Assembly (NCBI RefSeq): GCF_016881005.1
Contig: NZ_JACOPV010000002.1
Location: 1-64,000 of the forward strand
Source of the DNA: Pseudomonas arcuscaelestis
GTDB lineage: Bacteria; Pseudomonadota; Gammaproteobacteria; Pseudomonadales; Pseudomonadaceae
Direction: 5' to 3'
Length of the DNA stretch: 64,000 nt
The notes below the pieces were generated by a model. The model was not told the DNA's origin. It did not search any database and saw only the letters and a list, made by a program, of their open reading frames with translations. How positions within the stretch are numbered: the stretch's first letter is position 1; each line of letters opens with the position of its first letter. A program made the translations under genes and the position numbers. Shown here piece by piece: positions 62,162 through 64,000 of this stretch.

Positions 62162-62722
62162 ATGAACACACCACTTAACGGCAAACGCGTCCTGATCATC
62201 ACCGCCAACACGGGCATCGAACGCGATGAACTGCTCAGTCCCCTGCAAGCCCTACGCGAGCAAGGCGCAAGCATTACCCATGGCTCGATCAAAGGCGGCA
62301 CCGTGCAGACCTTCTTGCATGACACCGACAAGGACCGCACGGTCGAATCCAACGCCAGGCTTGCCGACCTCAACGGCGACGACTTCGATGCCCTGATCAT
62401 CCCGGGCGGCACGGTCAACGCCGACACCCTGCGCCAGGATGCCGATGCGGCGAGGCTGATCCAGGCATTCAGCCTCTGCGGTAAAACTATAGCCGCAATT
62501 TGCCATGGCCCTTGGGCGCTGATCGATGCCGAGGTGATCGCCGGCAAAACCCTGACCTCTTACCCCAGCGTTCGTACCGACCTGGTCAACGCCAAGGCCC
62601 AATGGGTGGATGCCGAGGTCAAGGAGTGCACCGCCAAAGGCTGGCGCTTGATCACTTCGCGCACCCCAGACGATCTGCCAGCGTTCAACAAGGCAATTGC
62701 CCAGGCTTTACAGGCGGCGTGA
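62162..62722 (+). CDS. DJ-1/PfpI-family class I amidotransferase-like protein
   Basis: A 186-residue protein. VLIITANTGIERDEL starts the flavodoxin-like fold, ALIIPGGTVNADTL and AICHGPWALIDA with the nucleophile Cys in the GxHxxCHG elbow equivalent follow. Stress-induced glyoxalase, chaperone or protease roles are reported for the family (YhbO, PfpI). GTGGAGAAACC precedes the ATG. Its stop lies 2 nt from the end of the convergent pmpB gene. Confidence 0.88.
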   Translation: MNTPLNGKRVLIITANTGIERDELLSPLQALREQGASITHGSIKGGTVQTFLHDTDKDRTVESNARLADLNGDDFDALIIPGGTVNADTLRQDADAARLIQAFSLCGKTIAAICHGPWALIDAEVIAGKTLTSYPSVRTDLVNAKAQWVDAEVKECTAKGWRLITSRTPDDLPAFNKAIAQALQAA

Positions 62723-62724
62723 TC

Positions 62725-63144
62725 TCAGCGGCCACGCCAGCGTTCGATGACGCTGAACAAGGCCATGCCCAGCAACATGGCGCCAACGAAGAGAATACTT
62801 TGCCAGTAGCCGGTCAATAGCAGCACCAAGCCAGGGCCGGGGCAGATGCCGGCAATGCCCCAGCCCGCACCAAATACCAGGCTGCCGAGAATCAGCCTGG
62901 AGTCCACATCGCGGGCTGCGGGCATACGCATAGGGGAACCCAGCAGTGAGCGCGACTGTTTGCGACTCCATTGCAGCGGTACGAACGCAACCGCGATTGC
63001 AGCGACCATCACCAGCGCCAGTGATGGGTCCCAAAGCCCGGCCACATCGAGAAAACCAAGGACCTTGGCCGGGTTGGCCATGCCGGCCAGCAAAAGGCCA
63101 AGACCGAATACCACACCTGCCAGCAAAGCGACTATTCCTCTCAT
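62725..63144 (-). CDS. YeeE/YedE-type partner subunit (PmpB-like, DUF6691), copy 2
   Basis: A 139-residue membrane protein, paralogue of 31549..31974. VVFGLGLLLAGMANPAKVLGFLDVAGLWDPSLALVM in outline and GSLVFGAGWGIAGICPGPGL are shared almost throughout; about three residues in four match by eye. ATG at 63144 lies 2 nt after the pmpA copy 2 stop. No bigR gene adjoins this pair. Confidence 0.87.
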   Translation of the reverse strand: MRGIVALLAGVVFGLGLLLAGMANPAKVLGFLDVAGLWDPSLALVMVAAIAVAFVPLQWSRKQSRSLLGSPMRMPAARDVDSRLILGSLVFGAGWGIAGICPGPGLVLLLTGYWQSILFVGAMLLGMALFSVIERWRGR

Positions 63145-63146
63145 GC

Positions 63147-63581
63147 TCAGCCCCCCATCAGGTGACGGGCAATGAACACCACGCCGATGCCGCCGGCCAT
63201 GAACGACAGGGTTGCCACCAGCGAACGCGGCGATAGCCGGGCCAGGCCACACACGCCATGGCCGCTGGTGCATCCCGAGCCGTAGCGGGCACCCAGGCCT
63301 ACCAGCAAACCTGCAACAATCAGGGTCAATGGCCCGGCCTCAAACTTGGCAAGCGGGCGCCCGGCAAACACCCACCAGAGCAACGGTGCTATTAGAATCC
63401 CGAGAACGAATAGCCCCTTCTCGCCTCTGCCCTCATCCTGCTTGCGCAACAGACTGCCCAGCAGGCCACTGATGCCGGCGACGCGGCCGTTCAACAGGGC
63501 GAACATGCTCACGCCCAGACCAATCAAGGCACCGCCGAGCAACGCCGACCACGGTGTGAAATGGGCCCAATCGATTGTCAT
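63147..63581 (-). CDS. YeeE/YedE sulfur transporter half (PmpA-like), copy 2
   Basis: A 144-residue membrane protein, same length as copy 1 at 31118..31552 and very close in sequence (MTIDWAHFTPWSALLGGALIG; GSGCTSGHGVCGLARLSPRSL). It is probably a sulfane-sulfur transporter half together with copy 2 of PmpB. ATG at 63581 is chosen from the copy 1 alignment. The pair may be constitutive or under a distant regulator. Confidence 0.87.
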   Translation of the reverse strand: MTIDWAHFTPWSALLGGALIGLGVSMFALLNGRVAGISGLLGSLLRKQDEGRGEKGLFVLGILIAPLLWWVFAGRPLAKFEAGPLTLIVAGLLVGLGARYGSGCTSGHGVCGLARLSPRSLVATLSFMAGGIGVVFIARHLMGG

Positions 63582-63638
63582 GTGCGCACCTGGCAAGGTC
63601 TGCTGTAGGGTTCGGCGCAGACTTTACCAGATTGCGCC

Positions 63639-63662
63639 AGCGCCTACCTTCCGGTAGGTGCT
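63639..63662. terminator. terminator after the acyl-CoA ligase
   Basis: Stem AGCGCCTACC / GGTAGGTGCT with one mismatch and a TTCC loop, 22 nt past the stop of the gene to its right and upstream of pmpA copy 2. Confidence 0.6.
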
Positions 63663-63683
63663 GGCTTGCCTTGCGACCCTAGC

Positions 63684-64000
63684 CTACGCCTGGCAGGCAT
63701 GCAGCTCGCGAATCAGCTTCTTGTTGATCTTGCCGACACTGGTTTTCGGAATCTCATCAACAAATCGCACCTGCCGTGGCACGGCCCATTTGTTCAGGCT
63801 ACCGCTGTCGACGAACTGTTGCAGGTGCTGTGCCAGCGATTGTTGATCCAGCTGCATACCTGCCACACAAACCACCAGTGCCAGGGGCTGTTCCCCCCAT
63901 TGCGCATCGGCAATGCCAACGACTGCCACTGAGTCGACGCCAGGGTGCTGGCTGATCAGGCTTTCCAGCGCTACCGAGCTGATCCACTCACCGCCGGTCT
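63684..64000 (-). CDS. C-terminal part of an acyl-CoA/AMP ligase, cut by the window edge
   Basis: The reverse frame is open from the right edge to a stop at 63684, about 105 residues. TGGEWISSVALESLISQHPGV is the A8 hinge, VAVVGIADAQWGEQPLALVV follows, and PKTSVGKINKKLIRELH is the lysine loop of medium-chain fatty-acyl-CoA ligases. The start lies beyond 64000. The frame contains no disruption. Confidence 0.88.
   Translation of the reverse strand, partial: TGGEWISSVALESLISQHPGVDSVAVVGIADAQWGEQPLALVVCVAGMQLDQQSLAQHLQQFVDSGSLNKWAVPRQVRFVDEIPKTSVGKINKKLIRELHACQA

Noticed and set aside
1..64000. tRNA genes, rRNA genes and CRISPR arrays
   Set aside because: No cloverleaf-like arrangement, rRNA-like segment or regularly spaced repeat was seen on either strand by eye; a tRNAscan or CRISPR search was not possible.

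Overview
The window looks like chromosomal DNA of a Pseudomonas, probably of the P. putida/P. fluorescens type. The photolyase/LOV/MerR light module, the Fnr paralogue with its universal stress genes, the BigR and PmpAB genes and the arsenic genes all have their closest recognisable relatives there. No rRNA, tRNA or CRISPR array was seen. About half the window is accessory DNA: two tyrosine integrases, one IS30-family element, several gene remnants and two gene-sparse stretches.

Layout. (1) 1-7,200: island-like, AT-richer DNA with a short tyrosine integrase between inverted repeats, a small protein coupled to a TIR-like nucleotide-binding protein, a protein with an RX4H (HEPN-like) motif, a DUF5677 protein, a 457-residue coiled-coil protein of unknown function, and an APH(3')-type phosphotransferase. 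(2) 7,540-16,750: an IS30 element beside a wrecked arsO, then a leftward arsenic operon arsC-arsR-arsC-acr3-arsH-phosphatase-gapdh-arsJ, and a divergent second arsR with a flavin monooxygenase. (3) 16,780-19,150: a chimeric remnant, a DUF3455 protein and an ECF sigma/anti-sigma pair. (4) 19,300-29,850: a blue-light module made of two operons behind three TGTACA-N12-TGTACA-type boxes. It encodes an SDR, a chalcone-isomerase-like protein, a lipoprotein, an FeS-type photolyase, a cyclopropane/furan-fatty-acid-type lipid pathway, a short LOV photoreceptor and a class II LitR-type MerR regulator.

(5) 30,700-32,000: a persulfide-type BigR regulator with PmpAB sulfur transporters. A second PmpAB pair lies at 62,725-63,581. 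(6) 33,300-41,700: an oxygen-responsive stress block with an Fnr paralogue, Hsp20, an alcohol dehydrogenase, two tandem-domain universal stress proteins, a beta-CASP hydrolase and two acetyltransferases, with five FNR-like boxes between them. (7) 41,779-48,073: a seven-gene leftward operon with a GNAT-like 'thermostable hemolysin', an acyl/AMP ligase, a haem-oxygenase-like diiron protein, an SDR, a TPR protein and a two-component system. It looks like an uncharacterised small-lipid biosynthetic system.

(8) 48,300-52,530: an integrase island carrying an XRE repressor, an orphan MbcA/ParS-like antitoxin and a clear stefin (cystatin) homologue, which is very unusual in bacteria. (9) 52,600-64,000: a nitronate monooxygenase, an EmrAB-type pump, a universal stress protein, a YbdK ligase/methyltransferase/haem-oxygenase-like cluster, exonuclease III, a DJ-1/PfpI protein, PmpAB, and an acyl-CoA ligase cut by the window edge.

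The strongest candidates for new biology are the stefin gene, the seven-gene lipid operon, the in-phase A AAA AAC slippery heptamer at the break of a light-module SDR, and the FNR paralogue with a changed recognition helix. Start sites were moved inward wherever a ribosome binding site, an overlap or the family N-terminus argued for it.
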